This document shows, in pieces, positions 6,626 to 7,349 of a stretch of DNA of 7,349 bases. Under the pieces are notes generated by a model, which saw only the letters and a list, made by a program, of their open reading frames with translations, ran no database searches and was not told the origin of the DNA. Position 1 is the stretch's first letter; the number at the start of each line of letters is the position of its first letter. The position numbers were made by a program, and so were the translations under genes. The stretch covers positions 1 to 7,349 of the forward strand of contig JANMTL010000295.1 in NCBI GenBank assembly GCA_031390425.1, in the 5' to 3' direction. This DNA comes from PBB1 sp031390425 (GTDB lineage: Bacteria > Pseudomonadota > Gammaproteobacteria > Burkholderiales > Burkholderiaceae_C).

Positions 6626-6965
6626 TGCGACGCCAGGATCCCTCTGCGCTGGCGCGACCTGAACGACCTCGGCGCTTGCAGTTCACCATCACCGCGCTGC
6701 GATTTCCCGGGTTTAGACGGCGAATCCCTGGACACCTTCCAACGAACCAGCCCCACACTGAACGGGCGCACTCCGTGTGCAGTGAAAAATTGCCGAGAGC
6801 ATGCCCCGATGAAGTCGGTCCGTCGCAAGCGACCGAGCTCACCGTCTGTCGGTAACACTCGCTGCGCCACTTGGCGTCCACGGGTTGGGGCCGGTTTGCG
6901 CCACCCACGCTGCCAAGCGCCAAGCCGAGTATCGTTATCTCTCACTCGCACAACGGGCCTTCGCC
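6626..6965. other. 340-base intergenic stretch, no convincing gene
   Basis: Short open frames exist on both strands (for example 6625-6855 plus and 6544-6951 minus), but their translations are rich in Arg, Pro and Ser, have no recognised motif, and lack ribosome binding sites. Small repeats are present. CGCCAG (6631-6636) pairs with CTGGCG (6649-6654) just after the kinase stop, without a T tract. GCGCAC (6766-6771) and GTGTGC (6775-6780) form a short stem with one G-U pair. CTTGGCG (6870-6876) is inverted as CGCCAAG (6918-6924). TGCGCCAC occurs directly at 6863-6870 and 6897-6904. The gshA promoter is presumably in the last 100 bases, but no clear one was identified. Confidence 0.5.
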
Positions 6966-7349
6966 ATGGTTCCTCACCTCATCACCGCACTGACCGGCCC
7001 GATCAACGAACTCGAACAGCGCATCCTCGAATCGCTGCCCGCGATCGAGCGCTGGTTCCGACTCGAATGGATGGAACACACGCCGCCGTTCTACACCTCG
7101 GTCGATGTGCGCAATGCCGGCTTCAAGCTGGCGCCGGTCGACACCAACTTGTTCCCCGGCGGCTTCAACAACCTGACCCCGGAGATGCTGCCGCTGGCGG
7201 TGCAGGCGGCGATGGCGGCGATCGAGAAGATCTGCCCCGAAGCGAAGAACCTGCTGCTGATTCCCGAGAAGCACACCCGCAACTCCTTCTACCTTGCCAA
7301 CGTCGCACGGCTGATGCAGATTTTTCACATGGCGGGCATGAATGTGCGC
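6966..7349 (+). CDS. gshA: Glutamate-cysteine ligase GshA, ferrooxidans/betaproteobacterial type (3' end outside window)
   Basis: This enzyme makes gamma-glutamylcysteine from glutamate, cysteine and ATP, the first step of glutathione synthesis, in the cytoplasm. The frame stays open to the window edge and gives the first 128 residues of a protein usually about 430 long. The sequence matches the family of GshA first described in Thiobacillus/Acidithiobacillus ferrooxidans and common in betaproteobacteria, which is unrelated in sequence to E. coli GshA. Recognisable stretches are WFRLEWMEHTPPFYTSVDVR (30-49), NAGFKLAPVDTNLFPGGFNN (50-69) and LLLIPEKHTRNSFYLANVAR (96-115). The ATG at 6966 begins MVPHLITALTGP, the usual family start, though no Shine-Dalgarno is evident before it. 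In many Burkholderiales gshA lies just after amtB and before gshB. Here a kinase gene and a long spacer separate it from amtB. The gene continues past 7349. Confidence 0.93.
   Translation, partial: MVPHLITALTGPINELEQRILESLPAIERWFRLEWMEHTPPFYTSVDVRNAGFKLAPVDTNLFPGGFNNLTPEMLPLAVQAAMAAIEKICPEAKNLLLIPEKHTRNSFYLANVARLMQIFHMAGMNVR

Noticed and set aside
6766..6791. Stem GCGCAC/GTGTGC followed by an A-rich run, considered as a terminator
   Set aside because: On the plus strand the following bases are A and not T, and on the minus strand the T run lies before the stem, so it fits an intrinsic terminator on neither strand.
6625..6855. 76-residue open frame overlapping the kinase stop (TGATG)
   Set aside because: The overlap suggests coupling, but the translation is Arg/Pro-rich without motifs, there is no separate ribosome binding site, and similar open frames occur on the other strand.

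Overview
The window is GC-rich, tightly packed bacterial chromosome. It most likely comes from a betaproteobacterium of the order Burkholderiales. The basis is the gene set and order (metH end, comM, a gcw_chp/TorF-type porin, glnK, amtB, then gshA) and the ferrooxidans-type glutamate-cysteine ligase, which is typical of that group. The genus cannot be fixed from the sequence alone.

Layout. Positions 1-692 hold the 3' end of a cobalamin-dependent methionine synthase gene (metH activation domain). It converges on comM (726-2261, minus strand), a YifB-type AAA+ ATPase of DNA uptake and recombination, and a hairpin lies where the two genes meet. Positions 2262-2483 separate comM from a divergent operon and carry the most informative regulatory DNA of the window. 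This DNA includes a perfect 5-5-5 inverted repeat matching the NtrC enhancer consensus, a palindrome with a one-mismatch IHF-like match, and a close match to the sigma-54 -24/-12 promoter. The operon that follows is porin (2484-3263), glnK (3291-3629) and amtB (3655-5211), with gaps of 25-27 bases, and it ends in a strong intrinsic terminator at 5231-5260.

After the terminator lies a single gene for a soluble histidine kinase with an RsbRD-like N-terminal domain (5486-6625). It has no response regulator beside it. A 340-base stretch with no convincing gene follows. The window ends inside gshA (6966 onward), the first enzyme of glutathione synthesis.

How it fits together. The central block reads as a nitrogen-limitation unit. 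Phosphorylated NtrC would bind about 116 bp upstream of the predicted start and activate sigma-54 polymerase. The products would be an outer-membrane porin, the inner-membrane ammonium channel AmtB, and the PII protein GlnK that gates AmtB when nitrogen is replete. Placing a TorF-type porin as first gene of this operon suggests an outer-membrane partner for nitrogen uptake, which is an inference. I see no CRISPR array, tRNA, rRNA, insertion sequence or phage gene. Apart from the regulatory architecture and the orphan kinase, the content is ordinary core genome, and I find no clear sign of a wholly new system.
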